Below, in pieces: positions 53,768 through 63,544 of a DNA stretch of 64,000 nucleotides. This DNA comes from MPNP01 sp026710155 (GTDB lineage Bacteria > Pseudomonadota > Alphaproteobacteria > Rhodobacterales > Rhodobacteraceae): NCBI GenBank assembly GCA_965200885.1, contig OZ241737.1, forward strand, positions 1,364,001-1,428,000, given 5' to 3'. A program made the translations under genes and the position numbers. Numbering within the stretch: position 1 is the stretch's first letter; each line of letters opens with the position of its first letter. Under the pieces are notes generated by a model, which was not told the origin of the DNA, ran no database searches, and saw only the letters and a list, made by a program, of their open reading frames with translations.

Positions 53768-54240
53768 ATGAATTACCGGCTGGCTTTTACGGATTGGGCT
53801 AACATTCGCTCGGCGATGGGCATAGCCGACAATCCGGTTTCCAGCATTGGTGTCACTGCCAAGATCATAAACACCAGCGCCGAAGTTCAGGAAATTGACT
53901 TGGGAACGATGACTTCAACGCAAGATCTATCAGGCGTGAGAACGAACGTTGCCCTGACTGAAAAGACACCCTATTCTACAATCTTATACACGGATTTTGC
54001 AGGGCAGGGGAAGAAGATCCCATGTCGGTGAGATGTTTCATGACGGGCAGGAATTAAAGCGTCACTGATGGTATTGAGGGTTTGCCTACTATTGGCGGCA
54101 CGGGTTCGGGATGTTTCCAGACGGGTCGATTTCTGGATATCAGAAATTGCATGTGCGGTCGAAGTTATTTTTCAAATTCCATTGAAAACGCCAGCCATAA
54201 GATTTTGTTGGGATACCGTTGATGATGTCCTGAAGGTACT
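53768..54240 (+). pseudogene. Coding remnant of unknown family
   Basis: A frame from ATG 53768 gives MNYRLAFTDWANIRSAMGIA and then TAKIINTSAEVQEIDLGTMT, a plausible protein until about 54030. After a break, another frame (54057-54213) reads coherent protein (RFLDIRNCMCGRSYFSNSIE). Neither part is recognised and both are short. They may belong to one former gene cut by the IS fragment beside it. Confidence 0.3.
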
Positions 54241-54552
54241 GTTTTTGAGGTAGATGCATCGAAGACTTTTTTATAATCTTCAATGAGTCATTTCTTTGGA
54301 GAAATGGTATTAATTCAAGGAAGTTTATGCTAACCATCATTTTCCTTGAGGGCTTCAACCCCATTACCAAATCCCGTTAATGAAATACTTTATGATAGGG
54401 TTGACAGGCGTAACAACGATCGATGGCAAAATGGATGTCTTCGTGCCCTTGAGTCCTTTTGCCACGAAATTGGTTTGCAAAACTGCTGGTAGGATAATAA
54501 GTAAGGGAAATTCAATCCTTGGGTGTAATTGCAAGAGATGGATTAGAGATAA
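54241..54552. other. Intergenic, no gene seen
   Basis: 312-bp gap before prpE with no recognised gene; probably its promoter region plus remnants. Confidence 0.3.
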
Positions 54553-56451
54553 ATGAGTTACAAGAAGGTATACAACACTTGGAAAAATGATCCTGAAGCC
54601 TTTTGGCTCAATTTATGTGAGGATATTGATTGGGATAGGAAACCCTCCAAGGCACTATTTACCAGAAAGGAACCTTTTTACAGCTGGTTTGATGATGGGA
54701 TGGTCAATACCTGTTGGAATGCAGTTGACCGACATGTAAATGCAGGCAGGGGAGACCAACCCGCATTGATTTATGATAGTCCGGTTACGCAATCCAAATC
54801 AATAACAACATATTCCGAATTACAGTCAAAGGTATCCAAGGTTGCCGGCGTACTGGTGAATCTGGGTGTGAAAAAAGGGGACAGGGTCATAATTTACATG
54901 CCCATGATTCCAGAGGCTGTAATTGCTATGTTGGCATGCAGCCGAATTGGAGCCATCCATTCGGTTGTTTTTGGAGGGTTTGCAGCAAGGGAGTTGGCTG
55001 TAAGAATAGATGATGCCAAACCAAAATGCATTTTAACTGCTTCCTGCGGGATTGAACCCAATGGTCTGGTCGAATACAAGCCACTTTTGGATGAAGCCAT
55101 CGAATTGGCAAATTGCAAGCCACAAAGTTGTGTGCTTTATCAAAGGGAACAATGCCATGCCGATTTAATCGAGGGAAGGGATTACGATTGGAATGAAATG
55201 ACTTCATCGGCCACACCGTCTGATTGCGTATCCCTATCCGGTGATCACCCCCTTTATATTTTGTACACATCTGGAACTACTGGCCAGCCGAAAGGTGTGG
55301 TTCGTCCGAGTGCCGGTCATCTTGCTGTTCTGCATTGGACCATGAAAAACTTTTATGGTGTTGAACCAGGAGAAGTTTTCTGGGCTGCCTCCGATGTCGG
55401 TTGGGTGGTTGGACACTCCTACATTTGTTATGCACCTCTGATTCATGGAAACACAACCGTAATCTATGAAGGCAAACCTGTTGGAACCCCTGATGCAGGC
55501 GCGTTTTGGCGGGTGATTTCTGAATACAAGGTAAGTACCTTATTTACGGCACCAACAGCCTTCAGGGCAATCAAGAGACTTGACCCCAATGCAGAATTGC
55601 TGGCTGGGTATGACATGTCCTGTTTCAAAACCCTGTTTCTGGCTGGTGAAAGGGCAGACCCGGATACTCTTCAATGGGCCGAGAAACATCTGAGGGTACC
55701 GGTCATTGATCATTGGTGGCAAACCGAAACCGGATGGGTGATTACCGGAAATCCGATAGGGATTGAAACACTCCCCGTGAAACACGGTTCCTCCTACGTA
55801 CCAATGCCTGGATATGATATTCAAATACTGGATAATGAAGGTCATGAACTTTGCCGTGGCGAACTTGGTTCGATTACGGTCAAATTACCCTTGCCACCGG
55901 GTAATTTCCCAACCCTGTGGAATGCCGATCAGAGGTATATTGCAAGTTATCTTGAGGAGTTTCCGGGTTATTACAATACGGGCGATGCCGGATATATGGA
56001 TGAGAATGGTTATGTCCATATCATGGCCAGAACGGATGATGTGATCAATGTTGCCGGTCACAGATTGTCCACGGGCGGCTTGGAAGAAGTCCTTGCAAGT
56101 CATCCGGATGTTGCAGAATGTGCGGTCATTGGTGTCGCCGACGAACTGAAAGGTCAACTGCCCATGGGGCTTGTTTGCCTGAATTCAGGTTCGGAAGGAA
56201 GAACAGAAAAGGTTGTACCGGAATGCATCAAGTTGATCAGGGAAAAGGTCGGTCCGTTTGCTGCCTTTAAACTCGCAGTCGTTGTAGACCGCTTGCCCAA
56301 AACAAGATCAGGTAAAATCCTGCGGGGTATAATGGTCAAGATTGCCAATGGAGAATCCTACAACATGCCTGCTACAATAGATGACCCAGTTATATTGGAA
56401 GAAATAACCGAGAAACTTGCAACCATCGGTTATCCCAAAACCATTATTTAA
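54553..56451 (+). CDS. prpE: Propionyl-CoA synthetase (acetyl-CoA synthetase family)
   Basis: The 632-residue AMP-forming ligase activates propionate or acetate. P-loop YTSGTTGQPKGVVRPSAGHL is near residue 236, YYNTGDAGYMDENGYVHIMA near 475, and RTDDVINVAGHRLSTGGLEE near 496. The C-terminal Lys motif PKTRSGKILRGIM, whose Lys is also the acetylation site in relatives, is near 582. The VVRPSAGHL region fits PrpE better than Acs. A methylmalonyl-CoA mutase gene in the same window fits propionate use. It is followed 14 bp later by upp. Confidence 0.88.
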   Translation: MSYKKVYNTWKNDPEAFWLNLCEDIDWDRKPSKALFTRKEPFYSWFDDGMVNTCWNAVDRHVNAGRGDQPALIYDSPVTQSKSITTYSELQSKVSKVAGVLVNLGVKKGDRVIIYMPMIPEAVIAMLACSRIGAIHSVVFGGFAARELAVRIDDAKPKCILTASCGIEPNGLVEYKPLLDEAIELANCKPQSCVLYQREQCHADLIEGRDYDWNEMTSSATPSDCVSLSGDHPLYILYTSGTTGQPKGVVRPSAGHLAVLHWTMKNFYGVEPGEVFWAASDVGWVVGHSYICYAPLIHGNTTVIYEGKPVGTPDAGAFWRVISEYKVSTLFTAPTAFRAIKRLDPNAELLAGYDMSCFKTLFLAGERADPDTLQWAEKHLRVPVIDHWWQTETGWVITGNPIGIETLPVKHGSSYVPMPGYDIQILDNEGHELCRGELGSITVKLPLPPGNFPTLWNADQRYIASYLEEFPGYYNTGDAGYMDENGYVHIMARTDDVINVAGHRLSTGGLEEVLASHPDVAECAVIGVADELKGQLPMGLVCLNSGSEGRTEKVVPECIKLIREKVGPFAAFKLAVVVDRLPKTRSGKILRGIMVKIANGESYNMPATIDDPVILEEITEKLATIGYPKTII

Positions 56452-56465
56452 TTGAGGAGAGTTGA

Positions 56466-57098
56466 GTGGAAGACAATCTGACCATAGTAAACCACCCCCT
56501 TATCCAGCATAAACTGACCTTGATGAGGAAGAAAGAAACATCCTCGTCGGAATTCAGAAGATTGCTGAGGGAGGTTTCGATGTTGCTGGCATATGAAATT
56601 ACTCGGGATCTTCCTGTTGGTACAAAACCGATTGAAACACCCTTGATGCCCATGGATGCACCAACGCTGAAGGGCAAGAAACTCGCGCTGGTTTCTATTC
56701 TCAGAGCAGGCAACGGACTTTTGGAAGGTGTTCTGGAATTAATTCCATCTGCCAGGGTAGGTTATATCGGTTTATACCGCAATGAAGAAACACTGAAGCC
56801 TGTCGAATATTATTTCAAGGTGCCCTTGGACCTGGACCAAAGATTGGTTATTCTTCTTGATCCCATGTTGGCGACAGGGCATTCAGCAGCAGCAGCTGTT
56901 GCAAGGTTGAAGGATGAGGGTGCAAAAAACATACGGTATGTATGCCTGGTTGCAGCACCTGAAGGTGTCAAGGTGATGAAAGAGCTGCATCCGGATATTC
57001 AGGTAATAACCGCAGCACTTGACACCAAACTCAATGAGGTGGGTTATATTCTTCCTGGATTGGGTGATGCAGGTGACCGATTATATGGCACAACCTGA
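56466..57098 (+). CDS. upp: Uracil phosphoribosyltransferase
   Basis: Upp salvages uracil to UMP with PRPP. The 210-residue protein has VSILRAGNGLLEGVLELIPS near 78 and the PRPP-binding site VILLDPMLATGHSAAAAVAR near 126, with PGLGDAGDRLYGT at the end. GTG start after GAGGAG. Together with guaD downstream (opposite strand) this suggests base salvage. Confidence 0.95.
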   Translation: MEDNLTIVNHPLIQHKLTLMRKKETSSSEFRRLLREVSMLLAYEITRDLPVGTKPIETPLMPMDAPTLKGKKLALVSILRAGNGLLEGVLELIPSARVGYIGLYRNEETLKPVEYYFKVPLDLDQRLVILLDPMLATGHSAAAAVARLKDEGAKNIRYVCLVAAPEGVKVMKELHPDIQVITAALDTKLNEVGYILPGLGDAGDRLYGTT

Positions 57099-57111
57099 GA
57101 TTTCAATAACG

Positions 57112-58422
57112 CTATTGGCTTGAATTGTGGGTATTGACCTTCTCGCCATAGACCCAAACATCCTTAATGGCTTTTTCGTTTCCCATCATGATCGTGGGAA
57201 AGAGGGCATCCCAGATATTGTCTGAGCGTTTTGCCCTCTGCGAAATCACCTCGGAGGAGTATAAATCCAGGGCAATGACGTCCGCTTCCATGCCAGGCTG
57301 TAAGTTCCCTATGGTATTCTCCAAATGGAGTGATTTGGCGTTTCCAACCGTTGACAACCAATATAACTGGGAAGGATGCAGTGAATATCCGCAAAGTTGA
57401 CTAACCTCATAAGCAGAGGCCATTACCCGAAACATGGAGAATGATGATCCTCCACCGGTGTCAGTTGCCAGGCCGGTATGAAAACCTGCAGTTTTTCTTT
57501 CCCATAATCTGAACAAACCGGAACCGATAAAAAGGTTTGATGTCGGACAGTGTATCAACCTGCCATCAGCCTCTTTTATTCTGTCAAGTTCGCTGTCGGA
57601 CAAGTGGATGCCATGGCCATACAATCCTCGATCACCAAGCAAGTTGAAGTGTTCGTAGACTTCCAGATAATCTTTGCTGTTTGGGAAAAGTTCACCAACC
57701 CAAGAAATTTCTTCCAATTGTTCCGAGAGATGCGTCTGCATCAGGCAATCGGGATATTCCTTCCACAAGGAACCCATCGCTTCCAGTTGCTCAGCCGTCG
57801 AGGTCGGGGCAAACCTCGGTGAAATGGCATAGGACAAGCGGCCTTTCTCGTGCCACCTGGCAATCAATTCCCTGGAATCATCATAGGCTGATCTTGGCGT
57901 GTCAAGCAGTCCCGGTGGAGCATTGCGGTCCATGCATGTTTTGCCCGCAATAATTCTCATGCCCCTCTGTTCAGCGCCTTCGAATATGGCATCAACACTT
58001 TCAGGATGTATGGTGCAGAAAGAACTGACTGAAGTAACACCATTTTGCAAAAGGGTGTCGAGGTAAAACCCTGCGGTTTGACTGGCATATTCACTGTCTC
58101 CGAATTTTTCCTCTTCCGGAAAGGTATAGGTATTCAACCATTCTATCAATCTGGCTCCCCAACTGGCTATGATCCTGGTTTGAGGGTAATGGGCATGGGT
58201 ATCGATCAGGCCAGCAGTAAGTATGCAATCCCTGTAATCAAAGGTTGGGGTTTCGGGATATTTTGACAATAAATCCGAACGATTGCCCATATCGGCGATA
58301 AGACCATCGACAATGTATAATCCACCATCCGAATTATAATCTGTGGCATTGTCAAATGACTCCTCAAAGGGTTCTGCCTTAAAGCCAAGCGTTTGACCAA
58401 GTAATATCTTTTTCCCGCTCAT
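57112..58422 (-). CDS. guaD: Guanine deaminase
   Basis: The amidohydrolase converts guanine to xanthine. At 436 residues it has the metal site HAHYPQTRIIASWGARLIEW (HxH near residue 76), a conserved FCTIHPESVDAIFEGAEQRG, and LATDTGGGSSFSMFRVMASA near 338 (Asp metal ligand). HGIHLSDSELDRI near 270 supplies another His. The pattern fits GuaD rather than cytosine deaminase. Convergent with upp. Confidence 0.9.
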   Translation of the reverse strand: MSGKKILLGQTLGFKAEPFEESFDNATDYNSDGGLYIVDGLIADMGNRSDLLSKYPETPTFDYRDCILTAGLIDTHAHYPQTRIIASWGARLIEWLNTYTFPEEEKFGDSEYASQTAGFYLDTLLQNGVTSVSSFCTIHPESVDAIFEGAEQRGMRIIAGKTCMDRNAPPGLLDTPRSAYDDSRELIARWHEKGRLSYAISPRFAPTSTAEQLEAMGSLWKEYPDCLMQTHLSEQLEEISWVGELFPNSKDYLEVYEHFNLLGDRGLYGHGIHLSDSELDRIKEADGRLIHCPTSNLFIGSGLFRLWERKTAGFHTGLATDTGGGSSFSMFRVMASAYEVSQLCGYSLHPSQLYWLSTVGNAKSLHLENTIGNLQPGMEADVIALDLYSSEVISQRAKRSDNIWDALFPTIMMGNEKAIKDVWVYGEKVNTHNSSQ

Positions 58423-58565
58423 TTCAAAATTTCATATTTATTTTTCAGTTTGGTACAATATCATAGGCAAGTAAATTGAAGCCCCAAGAAAAATCGTACA
58501 ACAAATAGAGGCCTTAACTCCAGTTTGTGGGGAAATCAACCGCTGAATGGGTGATGGAGGGTAGC

Positions 58566-59936
58566 ATGGTAGAAAATATTTCCAGTCACGAAACATCTTA
58601 TGAGTTGAACTCAAATCTGGTTGAATCTGTTCTTACGGCAATTGAAACCAAAGACAGGGCATTACTCAAACAGCTGTTCGAGGACATACATGAAGCCGAT
58701 ATTGCTGATTTGCTCGAACAATTTGATGCCGATATCAGGGAAAAGCTGGTAACAATTTGGGGTTCGGATTTTGATTTGGAAGTTCTCCCCGAATTGGAAG
58801 AAAAAATCAGGGACGAGATTGTATCGCTGCTCCATCCAAATCAAATCGCAAGCTCGGTTGGTGATCTCGAATCTGATGAAATTGTTGATATTGTCGAAGA
58901 TCTCGAAACCAGGCAACAGGATATGTTTCTAGGGGCCTTGGAAGAAACCGAGCTTGCTGCAGTGCAGATGTCGCTCAATTACCCAGAGGATACTGCCGGG
59001 CGATTGATGCAAAGAAAATTCGTCATGCTTCCCGAGGGCTGGAATGTGGGTCAAGCCATTGATAAAATAAGAAGTTCGGAGAATCTGCCCGACGAATTTT
59101 ATCATATCCTGGTGGTTTCACCCAAGATAGCACCATTGTATCAGGTTTCACTGGGACGATTGATGTCTTCCCACCGTAATGTTGAACTGGCCTCGGTCGC
59201 CGATGAGGATTTCAGGACCTTTCCCGCACTGGAGGATCAACATGACGTGGCTTATGCCTTCAACCAGTACCATCTGATTTCTGCGCCGGTTGTTGATGAA
59301 AACGGCCGGGTTGTAGGGGTTATAACGATCGATGATGCCATGGGTGTCCTTGACGAAGAGGCTGAGGAAGATTTAATGAGGCTTGGGGGCGTAGGTGATG
59401 AAAGCCTTACCGACAGGGTATTTGGCATTGCCAGACAAAGGCTGCCTTGGTTGTTGATCAATCTGATAACGGCAATATTGGCATCAATGGTTATCGCTCA
59501 ATTCACTGACACCATAGAAGCCATTGTTGCTCTAGCGGTTCTGATGCCAATCGTTGCCTCCATGGGCGGTAATGCCGGAACACAATCTCTGACTGTTGCC
59601 GTAAGAGCATTGGCAACCAAGGACTTGACCGGCTTGAATTCATTCAGGGTCATAAGAAGAGAGTTTTGGGTAGGTTTGATAAACGGCATCTTATTTGCCT
59701 TGATTGTCGGTGGGGTTGGATATTTGTGGTTTGGTGATCCAATTCTCGGTATCGTTCTGGGTCTGGCCATGGTCGTCAATATGGTTGTGGCAGGCCTTTC
59801 AGGAATACTGACTCCACTGGCCCTTGAAAAAGTCAATATTGACCCGGCGGTTGCTTCCAGTGTTTTTGTTACAACAGTTACAGATTTGATCGGCTTTTTT
59901 GTTTTTCTTGGACTGGCTGCGGCAGTCCTTCTGTAA
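58566..59936 (+). CDS. mgtE: Magnesium transporter MgtE
   Basis: This 456-residue protein has the N-terminal MgtE domain (residues 25-125, with DIHEADIADLLEQFDADIRE), two CBS domains (about 130-260) that sense magnesium, and five membrane spans from about 295, including the pore motif PIVASMGGNAGTQSLTVAVR. The ATG at 58566 is chosen because GGAGG precedes it; the longer open frame from 58527 lacks one. Confidence 0.94.
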   Translation: MVENISSHETSYELNSNLVESVLTAIETKDRALLKQLFEDIHEADIADLLEQFDADIREKLVTIWGSDFDLEVLPELEEKIRDEIVSLLHPNQIASSVGDLESDEIVDIVEDLETRQQDMFLGALEETELAAVQMSLNYPEDTAGRLMQRKFVMLPEGWNVGQAIDKIRSSENLPDEFYHILVVSPKIAPLYQVSLGRLMSSHRNVELASVADEDFRTFPALEDQHDVAYAFNQYHLISAPVVDENGRVVGVITIDDAMGVLDEEAEEDLMRLGGVGDESLTDRVFGIARQRLPWLLINLITAILASMVIAQFTDTIEAIVALAVLMPIVASMGGNAGTQSLTVAVRALATKDLTGLNSFRVIRREFWVGLINGILFALIVGGVGYLWFGDPILGIVLGLAMVVNMVVAGLSGILTPLALEKVNIDPAVASSVFVTTVTDLIGFFVFLGLAAAVLL

Positions 59937-59948
59937 TGATTTGAAAAT

Positions 59949-62084
59949 CTACGAGTTTCGTTGGGCGTTATTGAGTAACGCCATCACTTCACGAGCGGCA
60001 TCGGTAATCTTGGTTCCGGGGCCAAATACAGCCTTGACACCAGCATCAAAGAGGAATTGGTGATCCTGCTTGGGGATTACACCTCCACAAATCACGATTT
60101 TATCACTTGCTCCTTCCTGTTTCAGATGTTCGATAAGTTTGGGTGCAAGCGTGGTGTGACCAGCCGCTTGTGAACTCACACCGATAACATGAACGTCATT
60201 ATCGATGGCATCCCTGGCAGCTTCTTCGGGAGTTTGAAAAAGCGGTCCAATATCCACGTCAAAACCAAGATCGGCAAATGCGGTTGCTATGACCCTCGCT
60301 CCCCTGTCATGCCCATCCTGTCCCATTTTGGTAACCAATATACGTGGTCTTCGTCCCTCCAGCTTGGCAAAATCGTTAACCAATTTCTGAATATTCCTAA
60401 ATTCCTCATCCCCATCTAGGGCATTCCCATAGACACCGGTAAGGGTATTGGGATTGGCAAAATACCTTCCATATATTTCCTCAAGGGTCAATGAGATTTC
60501 ACCAACCGTGGCTCGTTCCCTGGAAGCTTCAATTGCAGCCGTTAATATATTGTCATCTCCCGTTGCAGCCTCTTTCAGCTTCTGAAGAGCCTGTTGGCAT
60601 TTCTCCTCATTTCTTGCAGCCTTGATTTTTGTCAGTTTGGCAACCTGTTCGTCCCGAACCTTGTGGTTTTCAATCATCCTGATGTCCATTTCCTCCTCTT
60701 CCCGAGGTTGATATTTGTTGACACCAACGATGACTTCCTCTCCCGTATCAATCATGGCCTGGCGGCGGGCAGCGGTCTCTTCAATCCTGAGTTTTGGCAG
60801 ACCGGAATTAATGGCCTTGACCATGCCCCCCATTTCATCCACTTCTTTCAGCAGTGACCATGCTTTTGCAATGATTTCATTGGTCAGTGTTTCCACGTAA
60901 TAAGATCCGGCAAGGGGATCAACCGTATCCGTGATTCCCATTTCCTCCTGGAGAATCAACTGGGTATTGCGGGCAATTCTGGCCGAAAATTCCGTAGGAA
61001 GGGCAATCGCTTCATCAAGGGCATTCGTATGAAGGGACTGCGTTCCACCCAATACGGCAGCCAATGCTTCATAAGATGTTCTGATAACATTGTTGTAGGG
61101 GTCCTGGGCTTGTAAACTTACACCGCTTGTCTGGCAGTGGGTACGCAACATCTTGGAGCGGGGATTCTGGGGATTGAATTCCGACATGATCCTGTGCCAG
61201 AGTACCCGTGCAGCCCTCAATTTGGCAATTTCCATGAAAAAATTCATTCCTATGGCAAAGAAGAATGACAATCTTCCGGCGAAGCCATCAACATCAAGTC
61301 CACGAGAGATTGCAGCCCGGACATATTCCCTTCCATCAGCAAGGGTATAGGCAAGTTCCTGCACGATGTTTGCCCCGGCTTCCTGCATGTGATATCCAGA
61401 AATCGAAATTGAATTGAACTTCGGCATTTCCCTGCTTGTAAAGGCGATGATATCACCAACAATTCGCATTGAAGGTTCAGGTGGGTAGATATAGGTATTT
61501 CGAACCATGAACTCTTTCAAAATATCGTTTTGAATTGTACCGGACAGTTTTTCGCGAGGTACTCCCTGTTCCTCCCCGGCAACAATGTAATTGGCCATGA
61601 CCGGTATTACTGCACCGTTCATGGTCATTGAAACGGAGACTCTGTTCAGGGGAATACCCTCAAACAAAATCTTCATGTCTTCAACAGAATCTATTGCTAC
61701 ACCGGCCTTGCCCACATCACCTTCCACCCTGGGATGATCACTGTCATAACCCCGATGGGTTGCCAGGTCAAAAGCAACTGATATTCCCTGTTGGCCTCCA
61801 TCCAGTGCTTTCCTGTAGAAAGCATTGGACTCCTCAGCCGTGGAAAAACCGGCATATTGTCTTATGGTCCAGGGTCTTCCTGTATACATGGTTGCTCTGG
61901 GGCCCCTGAGAAAGGGTTCCTCTCCCGGAAGGGAATCGAGATTGGGATTATCTAACAGATCTTCTTTGCTGTAAAGGGGCTTAACAACGATATCTTCAAG
62001 CGTAACCTTGTTGAGGTCTTCGGGCTCCTGTCCCCGTAGTTCCTTACGGGCTCTTTGTTTCCATTCGCTTAATTTTTTTGTCAT
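59949..62084 (-). CDS. scpA: Methylmalonyl-CoA mutase large subunit
   Basis: The B12-dependent enzyme interconverts methylmalonyl-CoA and succinyl-CoA. The 711-residue sequence has the TIM-barrel substrate site (GPRATMYTGRPWTIRQYAGF near 60; SISGYHMQEAGANIVQELAY near 225) and a C-terminal cobalamin domain with the DGHDRGARVIATAFADLGFD motif near 590. The start at 62084 (MTKKLSEWKQRARKE) gives family length; a longer frame reaches 62141. With prpE it allows propionate to enter the citric acid cycle. No small subunit or propionyl-CoA carboxylase is in view. Confidence 0.95.
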   Translation of the reverse strand: MTKKLSEWKQRARKELRGQEPEDLNKVTLEDIVVKPLYSKEDLLDNPNLDSLPGEEPFLRGPRATMYTGRPWTIRQYAGFSTAEESNAFYRKALDGGQQGISVAFDLATHRGYDSDHPRVEGDVGKAGVAIDSVEDMKILFEGIPLNRVSVSMTMNGAVIPVMANYIVAGEEQGVPREKLSGTIQNDILKEFMVRNTYIYPPEPSMRIVGDIIAFTSREMPKFNSISISGYHMQEAGANIVQELAYTLADGREYVRAAISRGLDVDGFAGRLSFFFAIGMNFFMEIAKLRAARVLWHRIMSEFNPQNPRSKMLRTHCQTSGVSLQAQDPYNNVIRTSYEALAAVLGGTQSLHTNALDEAIALPTEFSARIARNTQLILQEEMGITDTVDPLAGSYYVETLTNEIIAKAWSLLKEVDEMGGMVKAINSGLPKLRIEETAARRQAMIDTGEEVIVGVNKYQPREEEEMDIRMIENHKVRDEQVAKLTKIKAARNEEKCQQALQKLKEAATGDDNILTAAIEASRERATVGEISLTLEEIYGRYFANPNTLTGVYGNALDGDEEFRNIQKLVNDFAKLEGRRPRILVTKMGQDGHDRGARVIATAFADLGFDVDIGPLFQTPEEAARDAIDNDVHVIGVSSQAAGHTTLAPKLIEHLKQEGASDKIVICGGVIPKQDHQFLFDAGVKAVFGPGTKITDAAREVMALLNNAQRNS

Positions 62085-62281
62085 TCGATTTACCGGATAT
62101 GTTTTGATACTGGTTTGATTTACAGGTCGGGTCTTGAACACTTAACAGGAAAATGACCCAAGATTGGTGATAATTTCTTTTAATCCACATATATTGTAGA
62201 GGTTGAAGTTATTAAATGTTTTCCAGATTTAGAGTTCAAACCAATTGTCAATTTGAATTTCTTCGTGACCAAATATCAAAA

Positions 62282-62740
62282 ATGAAACCTGTTGTAACAT
62301 TTTTTCTGGTGCCAATATTCTCTTTGCTGCTACCTTCCGTTGTTTTGAGTCAGGAAGATTCAGCAACAGTTCTGGATATAACCGATTTAACTCTAGAGGA
62401 AAACACCGGACTTACCATTGATGAATTTCTGTGGCAAAAAAGACTTTTCATTATTTTTTCTGATTCGCCATTTGACCCGAATTACATAGAGCAGTTGGGA
62501 TTTCTCGAAGATGGAGTTGAAAATCTGGATGAAAGGGAAGTTGTTGTCATGCTGGATTACAGCCCCGATGCCGAGAGCGCTATTCGTACCGAATTCCGTC
62601 CAAGGGGTTTTGCCATTTTATTGATCGGCAAGGATGGAACGGTTTATCTCAGAAAGCCAACGACATGGAATGTCAGGGAAATCAGCCATACAATCGACAA
62701 ATTCCCCATAAGACAACAGGAACTCCGGGCCAAAAACTAG
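62282..62740 (+). CDS. DUF4174 domain secreted protein
   Basis: After a signal peptide (FFLVPIFSLLLPSVVLSQ) the protein has the DUF4174 core: WQKRLFIIFSDSPFDPNYIE, later GFAILLIGKDGTVYLRKPTT. Family members are small secreted alphaproteobacterial proteins of unknown role. The ATG at 62282 directly precedes the signal peptide; the longer frame to 62216 is less likely. About 152 residues. Confidence 0.8.
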   Translation: MKPVVTFFLVPIFSLLLPSVVLSQEDSATVLDITDLTLEENTGLTIDEFLWQKRLFIIFSDSPFDPNYIEQLGFLEDGVENLDEREVVVMLDYSPDAESAIRTEFRPRGFAILLIGKDGTVYLRKPTTWNVREISHTIDKFPIRQQELRAKN

Positions 62741-63047
62741 GTTTCAGCCCCACGATCAGGACGCTTATACTAATTCAAGTATTATTTAATCGGTAGTCGG
62801 GAAGTGCCAGATGATACGGCTATGGATTTGATTGTTCCCTTGCGGTTGGCCTACAAATTCGACATCGCTACAAGCCAACTCAAGTACCAAAATAAAGATA
62901 AGTTTGAAGAATGGATCGTCTGATCGTTATAGAAAGATACATACGCTCTGCTAAAAAAATTGTAATTTTACTTCCTGACATCATAAAACCTAAATATGGC
63001 TACTCAATCCAGCATAGAATAATCCATACTTGATAGCTAAATTTTGG
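62741..63047. other. Intergenic with only a very short frame
   Basis: A 34-residue frame at about 62821-62925 (MDLIVPLRLAYKFDIATSQL) looks protein-like but has no ribosome site or match I recognise. Otherwise AT-rich non-coding. Confidence 0.3.
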
Positions 63048-63264
63048 GGGATTATATACTTGTTTTCCCTGGAACTGATTTCAGCCTATTTTCTTCTTTT
63101 CCACAAATCTTCAATTCTTCTTTGGCGGTTGCTTCGCATGGCCTTGGCAAAATTCCGGGGGAGGGTCCTTGATAATTGCCTCCCCGTCATGCCACGGGGG
63201 TGGTTCGCCCCGGGCTTGGATGCTTCATTCAAGAACATGGGGGAACAAGTATACAATCCCCTTA
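63048..63264. mobile_element. TIR-bounded non-coding element (MITE-like), 217 bp
   Basis: Ends GGGGATTATATACTTGTT (63048) and the reverse complement of GGGGATTGTATACTTGTT (to 63264) match over 17 of 18 bp. The TIR core equals that of the hsdS-carrying elements at 1236 and 1943. Inside there is a GC-rich segment with no recognised gene. Probably mobilised by the same transposase as those elements. Confidence 0.7.
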
Positions 63265-63271
63265 ATTTCAG

Positions 63272-63363
63272 CCGGTTTCGCAATGGAAGGGATGGTTTTG
63301 GCTTGGGAAGGATAAAAAAGTCAATATTGATATGAGAAAAAAGGGGCAGTGCCCTTTTTGGAG
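63272..63363. repeat. Dispersed repeat, copy 2 (first copy 37037-37136)
   Basis: Matches the repeat in the toxin-antitoxin insert over most of its length (CGGTTTCGCAATG, GGGATGGTTTTGGCTTGGGA, CAGTGCCCTTTTT). Follows the TIR element by 7 bp. Confidence 0.6.
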
Positions 63364-63544
63364 TGCCCCTGCCCGTTCGTCACCACCGCCACATGGGCTG
63401 GATTCACCGAGCCATGCCCGGCACGGCCAGTCCGATCGCCACCAGGGCGGTGGCGAGGACCGGAACCCCAAATGCGGTGGAGGGAGGGCATTCGGGATTT
63501 CATCCATCCCCTCCCTGCTAGTTTCCCGCGTGACCGGGCCGCCA

